NCBI RefSeq assembly: GCF_001428105.1
Contig: NZ_LMSJ01000034.1
Coordinates: 376,317 to 440,316, forward strand
Source of the DNA: Paenibacillus sp. Soil766
GTDB taxonomy: Bacteria; Bacillota; Bacilli; Paenibacillales; NBRC-103111
Length of the DNA stretch: 64,000 nt
Reading direction: 5' to 3'
In this document: in pieces, positions 8,905 to 17,505 of the stretch
Layout of the letters: the number at the start of each line of letters is the position of its first letter
Position numbering within the stretch: the first letter of the stretch is position 1
Program-made: the position numbers and the translations under genes
The notes under the pieces: generated by a model
The model's input: the letters and a program-made list of their open reading frames with translations, nothing else
Told to the model about the DNA's origin: nothing
Database searches by the model: none

Positions 8905-10236
8905 TTGAGCGGTAGACAACGACTAGGTAAGCAAGCAGCAAAAGCTTTATGTATTCTTCTCCTGTTGAGCACGTGTGCATTAGGTTGCGATTCGAAATCG
9001 GATCCGATGCTCGATGAGCCTACGGCGAGTAAGCTAAGGATTACTTTTTGGACGCCATTCAGCGGTGGAGATGGGCAGTTTATGGCCGAGCTCATTCAGC
9101 AATACAATAATGAGAATCTGGATCATGTGAAAATAGAGCAAATCAATAACAACTCGGGTGATTACTACACCAAGCTGTCCACGGCGATTGTTACTGAAGA
9201 GGCGCCGGATATTGCAATCGTTCACTCGGCCAAGTATTCGCAGTACGCACCTGCAGGTTTCCTGACGGATTTGAATACGTTAGCGATTGAAGCTGGCGTC
9301 CATTGGGATGATTTTAACCCGACGATTCTACAAAGCACAGTAGCTGACAATAAGCATCTAGGTATCCCGCTGGATACGCACTTGGAAGTCATGTACTACA
9401 ACAAGGATTGGCTGAGACTCGCGGACCTCCTAGACGAGAAAGACAAACCAATTATGGCGAGCGGAGAAGCAGGGTACTTAGAGTTCCTGGAGAAAATCCG
9501 AGCTAGTGTGCCGTCGAATGTGACACCTTTAGCTGAACCCAATGTGCGAATTGACTCCTTCTGGATTTGGTATTCTTTCTATCATCAAATGAACGAGGAT
9601 GGCGGTCGATTCTACACCGACGATGGCAAAGCAGCTGCGATAGACAATCCTTCTGCTCTGAAATCATTGGAATTCGTCAATTCTTTATATACGAAGAAGC
9701 TCATTTTGCCTAATATTAATGATCAGATTCAAACCTTTGTGAAAGGTTCAGCAGCGACGTTAATTTCTGGGGTTTGGGGAACAGGAACGTTCGAGCAAGC
9801 GACAGATTTACATTTCGGTGTAACCAAAATACCACAAATCTACGATCATCCTGCGGCGTGGGGAGATTCTCATACCTTTTCACTTCCCTATCATGAAAAG
9901 CCCGATAAACAAAAGCAGCTCGCTGCGCTTAAATTCGCGAATTGGGTAGCTGCTCATGGGGCTAGCTGGGCGAAGGCAGGACATATCCCGGCTGTGAAGA
10001 AAGCTGTCGCGTCTGAAGAGTTTCAAAAGTTGAAATACCGTCCGGACTATGCCAGTGCAGCTGATGATGTGAAATATTTCCCGAATCAACCGCGGCAGGG
10101 AACGATTAACGATGAGATCGTGCGTGAGTTTGAGAAGATGATGGCGGGCCAAATCACGCCACAAGAGGTGCTGCACAATGCGCAAAAGATCATTAATACA
10201 AATCTTCAAATCCAGCAAAATGCGATTGCGAAATAA
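8905..10236 (+). CDS. Solute-binding lipoprotein of the sensor operon
   Basis: 443 residues from a TTG start 7 nt after GGGAGGGG. The signal peptide ends ALGC (Cys28). The mature part opens ITFWTPFSGGDGQFMAELI, closely parallel to the transporter binding protein at 3354, so the two are duplicates. No permease follows; a histidine kinase and response regulator do, and the kinase start overlaps this gene. Known precedent: in the AraPST system of Geobacillus stearothermophilus a sugar-binding lipoprotein reports ligand to a LytS/YesM-type kinase. I infer the same sensory role here. The alternative, a second binding protein for the 4755-6488 permeases, is not excluded. Confidence 0.9.
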   Translation: MSGRQRLGKQAAKALCILLLLSTCALGCDSKSDPMLDEPTASKLRITFWTPFSGGDGQFMAELIQQYNNENLDHVKIEQINNNSGDYYTKLSTAIVTEEAPDIAIVHSAKYSQYAPAGFLTDLNTLAIEAGVHWDDFNPTILQSTVADNKHLGIPLDTHLEVMYYNKDWLRLADLLDEKDKPIMASGEAGYLEFLEKIRASVPSNVTPLAEPNVRIDSFWIWYSFYHQMNEDGGRFYTDDGKAAAIDNPSALKSLEFVNSLYTKKLILPNINDQIQTFVKGSAATLISGVWGTGTFEQATDLHFGVTKIPQIYDHPAAWGDSHTFSLPYHEKPDKQKQLAALKFANWVAAHGASWAKAGHIPAVKKAVASEEFQKLKYRPDYASAADDVKYFPNQPRQGTINDEIVREFEKMMAGQITPQEVLHNAQKIINTNLQIQQNAIAK

Positions 10237-12022
10237 GCTGAAATTAATCAAAGATTGGCCAATCGCGATGAAGCTGATTGCGCTCAGTGCTGTTTTTATA
10301 GCGGTACCACTGGGTATTGCCAGTTATTTAACGTTTACGAGCTATTCGGAATCGATTCAGAATAATACAGGGAAATATCAGATGGACGTGGTGAAGGAAC
10401 TGACCGCTAATATCGATACGTACTTAAATGAGCTTAATTTGTTGACATTATTACCTTATCAATCGCCACAAATCATAAGGTATTTGGAGGTTGGTGAGCA
10501 GACGAGTGCTTCTCTTTCGTTTAATGATCGCGTAACAATTGAGGATTTTGCAAAACGCGTTTTTGCCAATGGACGTGTGGACATTTCTGGGTTGACGCTT
10601 TTTCGTACGAGAGGCGGTAATACATATACCGCGATGTCAGAAGAACAAGCCAATTACTTACCACGCGAAGTGAAGAATGAAGTCTGGTACGACAAAGTTT
10701 CACAGACAGGTAAAATGGTTTATCTCGGAACATTTAATAAAAATGGGATGGGTATTACGAATCAAGTATATTCTTTTGCCAGAAGAATTCGAAGTGTAGA
10801 TACCGGTGCTGTTCTAGCTTATCTCGTGCTTGATGTGGACAAAAATATCATTCGAAATAAGATTGAAGCGATCTCTAATGATAAGAAGAATATTATGATC
10901 GTGGATAATGAAGGCTCGATGATTTATAAAAGCATGGTAAACGGCCCGGATGCGGAGCAAATCAAGCAATTTAAAGGCGCGGGGACTGTCGTCTATAAAC
11001 AAGATAACGATTCAGAGCTAGTGTCCTACTATACGTCACCATTAACGGGTTGGACGATGATTGAGATGGTTCCGCTTGCAGTTTTGTTACAAGATACAAT
11101 TTATGTGAGAAATTATATTATTGGCATTGGAGCGGCGTGTTTGCTGTTAGCCATCATTATCTTTACTTTATTTGCCCTTCGGATAACGAATCCGATCAGT
11201 GAATTGCGGAATCTCATGAAAAAAGTTGTAATAGGTGATTTAGCCGTGTCTATTCCGATTCATAGTCGTGATGAGATTGGTCAGTTAAGTCAATCCTTTA
11301 ATATCATGGTTTCAAAGCTCAGTGATCTGGGTTATCGACTATACGAGTCGGAGATCAGGGAGAAAAATGCCCAAATATCGGCACTCCAGAGCCAAATTAA
11401 CCCCCATTTTTTATATAACACTTTAGGTTCGATTAGTATGTATGCTGAAATTCAAGGTAATAAAGAAGTTGTGAAAATGACGAATCATCTTAGTAAACTT
11501 TTACGCTACAGTATTAATAGTCATCAGAGCCAAGTTCCTCTCCATATGGAAATCGAGCATGTGACGGGCTATATGGCGATTCAACAAATTCGTTTTGAGG
11601 ATAAAATAAAGTTCCATGTTCGCATTGAACCAGAATTGCTGAGCTATTCGGTTATTCGCTTTATTTTACAGCCCATCGTTGAGAACGCTATTGTACATGG
11701 CATTGATAAAGGGAATGGCTATGGGACGATCAGCCTGATTGGGAAGAGGCAAGATAACCAAATGTTGATCCAAATCCAAGATGACGGCGCTGGCATGAGT
11801 GCAGTGCATTTACAGAGCTTGCTTGATCGAAAGTTCCAGATGACAACAACGGATGAGGGCACTGGCGGTACTGGCTTAATGAATGTTCATCGTAGAATTG
11901 CCCTGCGCTATGGGAATCAGTATGGGGTGAGAATCGAGAGCAATTTGAAGCAAGGAACGACGATTACATTAACTTTACCACTGATTGAAGGTCATCACGA
12001 GAGGAGGAACATGGATGCCTAG
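10178..12022 (+). CDS. Sensor histidine kinase, YesM/LytS type
   Basis: Up to 614 residues. The first ATG (10178) has AGAGGTG 7 nt upstream and overlaps the binding-protein gene by 59 bp; ATG 10220 is an alternative without a clear ribosome site. Order of parts: membrane helix (about 31-52), extracytoplasmic Cache-like sensor region, second helix (about 311-333), HAMP, then the His_kinase domain with QINPHFLYNTL, whose His is the expected phosphorylation site. A HATPase_c domain follows, with IVENAIVHG (N box) and DDGAGM / GTGGTGLMNV. It should receive a signal from the lipoprotein encoded just before it and phosphorylate the regulator encoded just after. Confidence 0.93.
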   Translation: MRKRSLIQIFKSSKMRLRNKLKLIKDWPIAMKLIALSAVFIAVPLGIASYLTFTSYSESIQNNTGKYQMDVVKELTANIDTYLNELNLLTLLPYQSPQIIRYLEVGEQTSASLSFNDRVTIEDFAKRVFANGRVDISGLTLFRTRGGNTYTAMSEEQANYLPREVKNEVWYDKVSQTGKMVYLGTFNKNGMGITNQVYSFARRIRSVDTGAVLAYLVLDVDKNIIRNKIEAISNDKKNIMIVDNEGSMIYKSMVNGPDAEQIKQFKGAGTVVYKQDNDSELVSYYTSPLTGWTMIEMVPLAVLLQDTIYVRNYIIGIGAACLLLAIIIFTLFALRITNPISELRNLMKKVVIGDLAVSIPIHSRDEIGQLSQSFNIMVSKLSDLGYRLYESEIREKNAQISALQSQINPHFLYNTLGSISMYAEIQGNKEVVKMTNHLSKLLRYSINSHQSQVPLHMEIEHVTGYMAIQQIRFEDKIKFHVRIEPELLSYSVIRFILQPIVENAIVHGIDKGNGYGTISLIGKRQDNQMLIQIQDDGAGMSAVHLQSLLDRKFQMTTTDEGTGGTGLMNVHRRIALRYGNQYGVRIESNLKQGTTITLTLPLIEGHHERRNMDA

Positions 12023-13640
12023 TATTTTGATCGTGGATGATGAAACGATTTTCCGCAAAGGGATACGTTTGATGATTACAGACATGCAAAGTGAGTGGAG
12101 CGTCATCGATGAAGCAACGGATGGGGCAGAAGCTTTAGATAAGATTGAAGAGCTTCAGCCCGACTTAATCATTACGGATATCAAAATGCCCAGGATTGAC
12201 GGAATTCAACTTCAATATATTGTGAAAGAGCGGTATCCGCATATTTCTTGTGTGGTGATGAGCGGTTATAACGATTTCCAGTATGCGCGTGAATCCTTGC
12301 GTTTGGGCGCTAAGGACTACCTGATGAAACCTTTTCAGCGGGAAGAGCTGTATGCGTTGCTTGCGAAGTTGCAGGATGAATGGCTAACGGAGAAAAAAAC
12401 CAATAAATCGAATGGCTTGGATCAACAAGTTCAAAATGGGATGCGTCAGCATATGTTAGCAGGTCTACTCACGGGAAATGTTCACCATGGTGAGGAGGAG
12501 CTCCTTGAAAATGTGGGCATTCAATTCCCGCATGCTTATATATCCTGTCTAATTGCCAAGTTGGATCGTGATTCGGTGACCGATGAGCGTTATTATCAGT
12601 TGAATCCATCTTTATTTTCGATATATATTCAGCAATTTATACAAGAGAGCCTCGATGTGAGCTTCCAAGGATATGTGTTCATTCATCATGAGACAGAAGT
12701 TGTTGCCTTGATTAATCATGAGGATGTTGCGTCTATTAACACCGACATAGAGCGTCTGACGAATCGGATACGGAAGGAAATTCGGGTGCAATCCAATTTT
12801 ACCCTTACCTTCGGGTTAGGTAGTCCGGCTAAAGACTTGGAATATATTTCCAAATCTTATAAAGAGGCTGGTTTAGCGCTGCTTTATCGACTAGTTATTG
12901 GCGGGGATCGCTTGCTGTCAAACGAGATTGTTGCCGAGATGAAAATGGAAAAGCACGATTGGCACGCTGCTGACTGGCATTCCTTGAATCAGTTCGTCCA
13001 GGAGGGTGACTTGGCAAATGTACAGCAGCAAGCAAGTCTTTATGTGATGAAACTATGCCAGCAATGGAAGGATCCTGAGATTATTCATCAACAAATTTGC
13101 AAAATGCTGCTGCATTTCTACGAGTTGGCCGTGAATTTAGCCGTAGTAAAGCAATGGCTGCAGAACACGGATGTGAAGCAGGTATTGGTGGATATTTACT
13201 CCTATTCGTCCAGTAAAGAATTAATTGAGCGATGTCAGAAGCTGCTTGGTGATCTTACTGTTTGTATTGTGAACCGTCAGAAAAAGATCGTGACAAGCCC
13301 CGTCGAAATTGTTGTTCGTTACGTAGAGGAGCATTATGCCGAATCTATCACGTTAAATACGATGGCCGATATTGTTTATCTCAGCCCGTCCTATCTCAGC
13401 TCCTTGTTCAAAAGCAAACAAGGGCAGTCTTTCATAGACTTCCTAACGGAGAAACGGATTGAGAAGGCTAAGTCACTTCTGCTATATTCCGATGAAAAGA
13501 TTCAAGTCATCTCGGATTCTACCGGATTTACGAATATTAGACATTTTAATCGGGTGTTCAAAACGATCACGAACCGGACTCCTTCCGAGTTCCGTGAGGG
13601 GAAGAGTATAGCGGGGACAGAACCGTTCAAGGTTACGTAA
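12015..13640 (+). CDS. Response regulator with AraC-type DNA-binding domain
   Basis: 541 residues from ATG 12015, which follows GAGGAGG (12001-12007) and overlaps the kinase gene end by 8 bp. An N-terminal receiver domain shows the acidic pair (VDDE), the phospho-acceptor Asp in LIITDIKMP and the conserved Lys in DYLMKPF. A long middle linker with no recognised catalytic motif follows. The C-terminus has the two helix-turn-helix motifs of AraC proteins (TLNTMADIVYLSPSYLSSLF and IQVISDSTGFTNIRHFNRVF). YesN-like regulators of this build activate neighbouring sugar uptake genes, so the 3354-7560 operon is the likely target. That target is inferred. Confidence 0.93.
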   Translation: MPSILIVDDETIFRKGIRLMITDMQSEWSVIDEATDGAEALDKIEELQPDLIITDIKMPRIDGIQLQYIVKERYPHISCVVMSGYNDFQYARESLRLGAKDYLMKPFQREELYALLAKLQDEWLTEKKTNKSNGLDQQVQNGMRQHMLAGLLTGNVHHGEEELLENVGIQFPHAYISCLIAKLDRDSVTDERYYQLNPSLFSIYIQQFIQESLDVSFQGYVFIHHETEVVALINHEDVASINTDIERLTNRIRKEIRVQSNFTLTFGLGSPAKDLEYISKSYKEAGLALLYRLVIGGDRLLSNEIVAEMKMEKHDWHAADWHSLNQFVQEGDLANVQQQASLYVMKLCQQWKDPEIIHQQICKMLLHFYELAVNLAVVKQWLQNTDVKQVLVDIYSYSSSKELIERCQKLLGDLTVCIVNRQKKIVTSPVEIVVRYVEEHYAESITLNTMADIVYLSPSYLSSLFKSKQGQSFIDFLTEKRIEKAKSLLLYSDEKIQVISDSTGFTNIRHFNRVFKTITNRTPSEFREGKSIAGTEPFKVT

Positions 13641-13656
13641 ACTTGAGCGGTTTTTT
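13622..13656 (+). terminator. Terminator overlapping the response regulator 3' end
   Basis: ACCGTTCAAG pairs with CTTGAGCGGT across the stop codon (13638-13640) and is followed by six T residues. It ends the sensor operon. Confidence 0.85.
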
Positions 13657-13742
13657 CTGCTTGTTTTATTAGTATCCAAACCAAATTAGCATTATGGAAT
13701 AAAATAATAGGGAAACTAGAATAAGTAAAGGGGGAATGTTAG

Positions 13743-14009
13743 ATGAAAAAAGTACAAACTGCCAAATTGGAGAATCAAGTCTACTCGAATCGCGTTGCTC
13801 GATCAGAATTCGATAACAATTGGAAGACAAGTGTGTCGAGCAGTGGATACGTTGTGTATACAGCTACTAAGAACAACGCAAAGATAATCGTTTTACTAAC
13901 CACGGGGTTAAGAAAACTGATCACTTTTGATCGAGGCGGGAAGGTGCTCGTCGGCTCTGGTGGAGTAAGTCATTATAGCAAACCGCATAAAGCGAAAGAT
14001 TTGAATTAA
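13743..14009 (+). CDS. Small conserved-looking protein of unknown function
   Basis: 88 residues, basic, with no signal peptide and only one short hydrophobic stretch (AKIIVLLTTGLRKLITF). The ATG follows an AAAGGGGG ribosome site at good spacing, which supports a real gene. It stands alone between two terminators or palindromes. I do not recognise the family and assign no function. Confidence 0.6.
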   Translation: MKKVQTAKLENQVYSNRVARSEFDNNWKTSVSSSGYVVYTATKNNAKIIVLLTTGLRKLITFDRGGKVLVGSGGVSHYSKPHKAKDLN

Positions 14010-14033
14010 GCAGGTAGAAGTCGCGGAATACAA

Positions 14034-14064
14034 GGAGATGGTCGAAATATTCGACCATTTCTCC
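14034..14064. repeat. Single palindrome of the TCGAAATATTCGA family
   Basis: GGAGATGGTCGAA pairs with TTCGACCATTTCTCC. The core GTCGAAATATTCGAC is the same as in the five-copy cluster at 43914-44139, so this is a dispersed intergenic repeat. No T run follows. Confidence 0.7.
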
Positions 14065-14213
14065 GACGCATGGCGTAGGACAGACTGTAAAATTTTGAAA
14101 AAAGTAGTACAATTGAACCTAAGATACGCTGTTATTCAAGTATTACTTTCCGACATTTTCGCATATGATTCGTTAAGAAGTGAATAACTTAAGGGCTGGG
14201 GAGTGGAAGGCGC

Positions 14214-14564
14214 ATGTCTTTTTTTGATAAAGTGAAGCAAGGGGCATCAGAAGCGGCGAAAAAAGCACAACAAACCGTGGAAATAACGAAATTCAAGACG
14301 CAAGTTTCATTGAAAGAAAGAGAAATTGATAAAATTTACAAAGTTATCGGTGAATCGGTTTACACATCCTATCTTTCGGGTGATTACACGCAAGTAGAAG
14401 CTAATGTTTCGGAATATTGCCAAGGTATTGCTCAAATCAATCAAGAGATAAGCGAGCTTGAGCAGAAGATTGCCGAGGTTCGGAATGAAAAAGAATGTAC
14501 CTGTGGTAAAACCGTTGCGGCAGATACCAAATTCTGTTCGTCCTGTGGCCATCATTTTGTTTAA
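14214..14564 (+). CDS. Zinc-ribbon protein with helical N-terminus
   Basis: 116 residues. The first 95 are Lys/Glu/Gln-rich and likely form helices or a coiled coil. The C-terminus carries two Cys pairs (CTCGK and CSSCGHHF), a typical zinc ribbon. It begins 15 nt after a GGGGAG ribosome site and has its own terminator downstream. Such short zinc-ribbon proteins are common in Bacillota and mostly uncharacterised. No partner is suggested by the neighbours. Confidence 0.75.
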   Translation: MSFFDKVKQGASEAAKKAQQTVEITKFKTQVSLKEREIDKIYKVIGESVYTSYLSGDYTQVEANVSEYCQGIAQINQEISELEQKIAEVRNEKECTCGKTVAADTKFCSSCGHHFV

Positions 14565-14586
14565 TTAGTTGGATTGGTAAGGAGTT

Positions 14587-14633
14587 AAAGCAGTTTCTCA
14601 CAGAGAATGATTCTGTGGGAACTGCTTTTATTT
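14587..14633 (+). terminator. Terminator after the zinc-ribbon gene
   Basis: AAAGCAGTT...CACAGA pairs with TCTGTG...AACTGCTTT, followed by a T-rich run. It separates the zinc-ribbon gene from the SRPBCC gene. Confidence 0.8.
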
Positions 14634-14695
14634 TTGGTTGGTCATCTCCCTATGCTATGATAGTCGTAAATAGGAAAGTAAGGGAGGCATGGAAG

Positions 14696-15154
14696 ATGAC
14701 GGAGCAGGTACAAGAACCGAAGGTTAAAGTAGAAATGCTGATTCGAAAACCAGTACAAGAGGTGTTTGAAGCATTTATCGATCCTGAAATTACATCGAAA
14801 TTTTGGTTTACCCAGGGCAGTGGCAGGTTAGAGGTTGGATCACATGTGCAATGGCATTGGGCCGTGTATGGGGCAACTGCTGATGTTGAGGTCAAAGAAA
14901 TTGAGGTTAACAAGCGAATTTTGCTGGATTGGGGAACCTTGGTCGAGTGGACCTTCGCTGAGCAAGCAGAAAACGAAACCTTTGTAACAATTACTGACTC
15001 GGGTTTCACGGGAAGTGCTGATGAAAAAGTCAAACAAGCCCTAAATTCAACCGAAGGATTTACGATCGTATTATGCGGATTGAAAGCGTATCTGGAACAT
15101 GGCATCCGCTTAAATCTTGTTTCGGACAAGGCTCCTTACGCTCATATTTCCTAA
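14696..15154 (+). CDS. SRPBCC (AHSA1-type) domain protein
   Basis: 152 residues starting MTEQVQEPKVKVEMLIRKPV, which is the correct N-terminus for the family. ATG 14696 follows AGGGAGG at about 9 nt; the longer upstream reading runs through the terminator and is rejected. Family features are the opening beta strand, FEAFIDPEITSKFWF, a central W-rich strand and a long C-terminal helix. AHSA1-like single-domain proteins bind hydrophobic ligands or act in stress responses, but the ligand here is unknown. It sits directly before a decayed acetyltransferase gene. Confidence 0.8.
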   Translation: MTEQVQEPKVKVEMLIRKPVQEVFEAFIDPEITSKFWFTQGSGRLEVGSHVQWHWAVYGATADVEVKEIEVNKRILLDWGTLVEWTFAEQAENETFVTITDSGFTGSADEKVKQALNSTEGFTIVLCGLKAYLEHGIRLNLVSDKAPYAHIS

Positions 15155-15178
15155 CTTTACATGGTAAGGAACATTTAA

Positions 15179-15420
15179 ATGAAAGTCATACGAAATACAA
15201 ATCGCATGTCCCTCGTTCAATTAGACTCATCATCCTGTGAATTGGTTGTTGCTTACTTTCGACGCAATCGTGTATTTCTTGAACCTTGGGAAATGGTGCG
15301 GGACGAGTCTTTCTTCACTGCTAACTTCCACGCAGAATTGTTGGAGAAAGAAATGAAGCTGTTCGAAGACGGACAGTTATTCAAAGGGAAGGTGGGGGAG
15401 TTTTCATCCGTCCCCCGCAA
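15179..15420 (+). pseudogene. 5' remnant of a RimJ/RimL-type GNAT acetyltransferase gene
   Basis: The first 70 or so codons (NRVFLEPWEMVRDESFFTANFHAELLEKEMKLFEDG in part) match the N-terminal pattern of ribosomal-protein-alanine acetyltransferases, including YYxRNRxFLxPWE and the FFT motif. The acetyl-CoA-binding core that should follow is missing. The reading frame instead runs antisense into the end of the AraC gene at 15429. I read this as a 3' truncation left by a deletion or rearrangement. A real short protein is less likely. Confidence 0.6.
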
Positions 15421-15428
15421 GCATAATG

Positions 15429-16418
15429 CTACTCTAAACTACTACCTTCGCTCGCCTGCACTATTCTATTCTTCTGATATCGCGTTGCAACCTGCGCGAG
15501 ATAGGTATGAATCCAAGCGTCGACTGCCTCGGAATTCAGACAGTTTTTACGGAAGTGACTGGGGGGCGTTCCCATTTCTCGGGTGAATACCTGGGTGAAG
15601 TAATGAATGCTTTCAAAGCCGGTATCCTCGGCGATTTGTTTCAATGGGATGTCTGTGTAGCCGAGTAGATAGGCGGCTCTTTTGATTCTTTCCGTCTTGA
15701 CGATGGACGGGAAGGTTTGTCCTAATTCATCCGAGATGAGTCGGGAGAGCTGCCGTTCAGATAAGTGGAGGCTTTGCGCCACGTCACTAAGTGCCATTTT
15801 ATGAGAAAGATGGTCCTGGATATAGGCTTTGACCTTCTTAAGCGTGCCTTGAAGCTCCCTGTCATACGTTGTCGAAGCCGTAACACCTGAGCGGCAATGC
15901 TGCAGAAACAAGGAAATACAGCTGATGACCAGTGTATACGCGAGTTGTTCAATCGTTTCCTTGTAGCGATCCCCTGTCTCCGAAGCTTGGATGAGCAGTG
16001 CCTGCCATATGAGCATAGGAGATGTCCCCTCAGCATTTGGAATAAAAAGATGCGGATAAGCGCACAACAGGCTAAAATCCTGCATAAAAGCTTCACTAGA
16101 CTCGGACGCGACCGGCTCTAGAGCAACAAATAACAACAACATGCCCCCATCGCTCTGGATGGAATGACGACTCTCAGGCTTCGAGCAATAAAGGGTTCCT
16201 GGCCTAAGCGGATAGGTGATACCATCGTGAAAATAGTGGCCTTCTCCCTCGACGACATAGCAGATTTCAAAAAAGGAATGTGTATGCGGACGATTGCCCT
16301 TATGCTGCGGTTTCGCACCCCAGTAATGAACGAATATAGAGGCGGAGGCACCTTGCAGCTGAACCAGGTTTTGGTTGAGATACAGGTTACTACGCGAGTA
16401 AATGGATGGATTCAACAC
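15429..16418 (-). CDS. AraC-family transcriptional regulator with cupin sensor domain
   Basis: 329 residues. The N-terminal half is a cupin-like sugar-binding domain (HTHSFFEICYVVEGEGHYFHDG, then RPGTLYCSKPESRHSI). The C-terminal 100 residues hold two helix-turn-helix motifs (ALSDVAQSLHLSERQLSRLI and IPLKQIAEDTGFESIHYFTQVF). It is transcribed away from the kdgD operon, whose start is about 150 bp off. That layout suggests it controls the operon in response to a sugar acid, and probably itself. The inducer is not known. Confidence 0.9.
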   Translation of the reverse strand: MLNPSIYSRSNLYLNQNLVQLQGASASIFVHYWGAKPQHKGNRPHTHSFFEICYVVEGEGHYFHDGITYPLRPGTLYCSKPESRHSIQSDGGMLLLFVALEPVASESSEAFMQDFSLLCAYPHLFIPNAEGTSPMLIWQALLIQASETGDRYKETIEQLAYTLVISCISLFLQHCRSGVTASTTYDRELQGTLKKVKAYIQDHLSHKMALSDVAQSLHLSERQLSRLISDELGQTFPSIVKTERIKRAAYLLGYTDIPLKQIAEDTGFESIHYFTQVFTREMGTPPSHFRKNCLNSEAVDAWIHTYLAQVATRYQKNRIVQASEGSSLE

Positions 16419-16566
16419 GCATGAGGGCTCCTTTCAAGTAGACTGAAGATCATTATAGCATGGATTTTTTGAAAAAAAGCGGCATGTTTTTACAAAGACG
16501 AAAACGCCTCCATTTTCTATACTTACATTCATAGGCACGTATGAAGTTGAAAAGGGGCTGTTAGAA

Positions 16567-17493
16567 GTGGGTAATCATGTGAACATTTCACTCGCAGGCA
16601 TCATGGGCTTTCCGGTAACACCATTTGATCTTCAGGAGCAAGTAGATGAGAAGGCGTTACAAGCTAATGTTAACTTTTTAGTGGAAAATGGTTTGGATTC
16701 CGTCTTTGTTTGCGCGGGTTCAGGCGAATATCAATCCTTGGAAATCAAAGAATATGAGCGAGTCGTTACTGTTGGCGTTGCGACTGTTGCAGGCAAAGTG
16801 CCTGTATTCGCAGGGGCTGGAGGTAATATTAGAGAAGCGGTGGAACGCGTCCAGCTGGCAGAAAAGCATGGTGCAGATGGTTTATTGTTGCTTCCGCCTT
16901 ATTTGATTATTCCCGAGCAGGAGGGCTTGTTTAACTACTATCGGACGTTGGCACAGAGCACCAACTTACCCGTCATTATTTATCAACGTGATAACGCTAT
17001 TTTTACCTTAAGCACATTAGAAAAATTGGCTAACATACCTAACGTCATTGGTTTCAAGGACGGTTTAGGCAATTTTGAGCTCAACATTGAATTCGTACAA
17101 TCGATCGGTTCGAGGTTACAGTGGATGAATGGGATGCCGCTTGCTGAATTAACGATGCCAGCTTACTCGGCACTAGGCTATTTATCCTACTCATCCGCTA
17201 TTTCGAATTACATACCACAGGTATCAAGAGCTTTCTATACTAGCTTGCTTGCTGGAGATCAGGCGACGGTCAGTTCCATTTATCAAGAAGTCATATTACC
17301 GATCCACCGTATTCGTCAATTGCGCAAAGGATATGCAGTTTCATTGATTAAAGCGGGCATGAACATTGTAGGATTGCCGGTTGGTCTTGAAGTTCGAACT
17401 CCGCTAGTTCAAGTGGAACGCGAGCATTATGTACGATTGGAATCCATTATTAAACGAAGTTTAGACCTGGTCGCGGTTGCCAATAACGGTTAG
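16567..17493 (+). CDS. kdgD: 5-dehydro-4-deoxyglucarate dehydratase, DapA superfamily
   Basis: 308 residues from GTG 16567. It has the DapA/NAL TIM-barrel layout with GFPVTPFD near the start, GSGEYQSL, VIIYQRDNA (catalytic Tyr context) and IGFKDGLG, whose Lys is the expected Schiff-base residue. The YQRDNA and FKDG forms fit KdgD (EC 4.2.1.41) better than DapA. The reaction converts 5-dehydro-4-deoxy-D-glucarate to 2,5-dioxopentanoate with loss of water and CO2, in the cytoplasm. The dehydrogenase that uses the product is two genes downstream, which supports the call. Confidence 0.88.
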   Translation: MGNHVNISLAGIMGFPVTPFDLQEQVDEKALQANVNFLVENGLDSVFVCAGSGEYQSLEIKEYERVVTVGVATVAGKVPVFAGAGGNIREAVERVQLAEKHGADGLLLLPPYLIIPEQEGLFNYYRTLAQSTNLPVIIYQRDNAIFTLSTLEKLANIPNVIGFKDGLGNFELNIEFVQSIGSRLQWMNGMPLAELTMPAYSALGYLSYSSAISNYIPQVSRAFYTSLLAGDQATVSSIYQEVILPIHRIRQLRKGYAVSLIKAGMNIVGLPVGLEVRTPLVQVEREHYVRLESIIKRSLDLVAVANNG

Positions 17494-17505
17494 GAGGAAA
17501 AAAGC

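Noticed and set aside
8798..8980. 60-residue leftward ORF between the array and the sensor operon
   Set aside because: It overlaps the promoter and start of the binding-protein gene and has no ribosome site or family resemblance.
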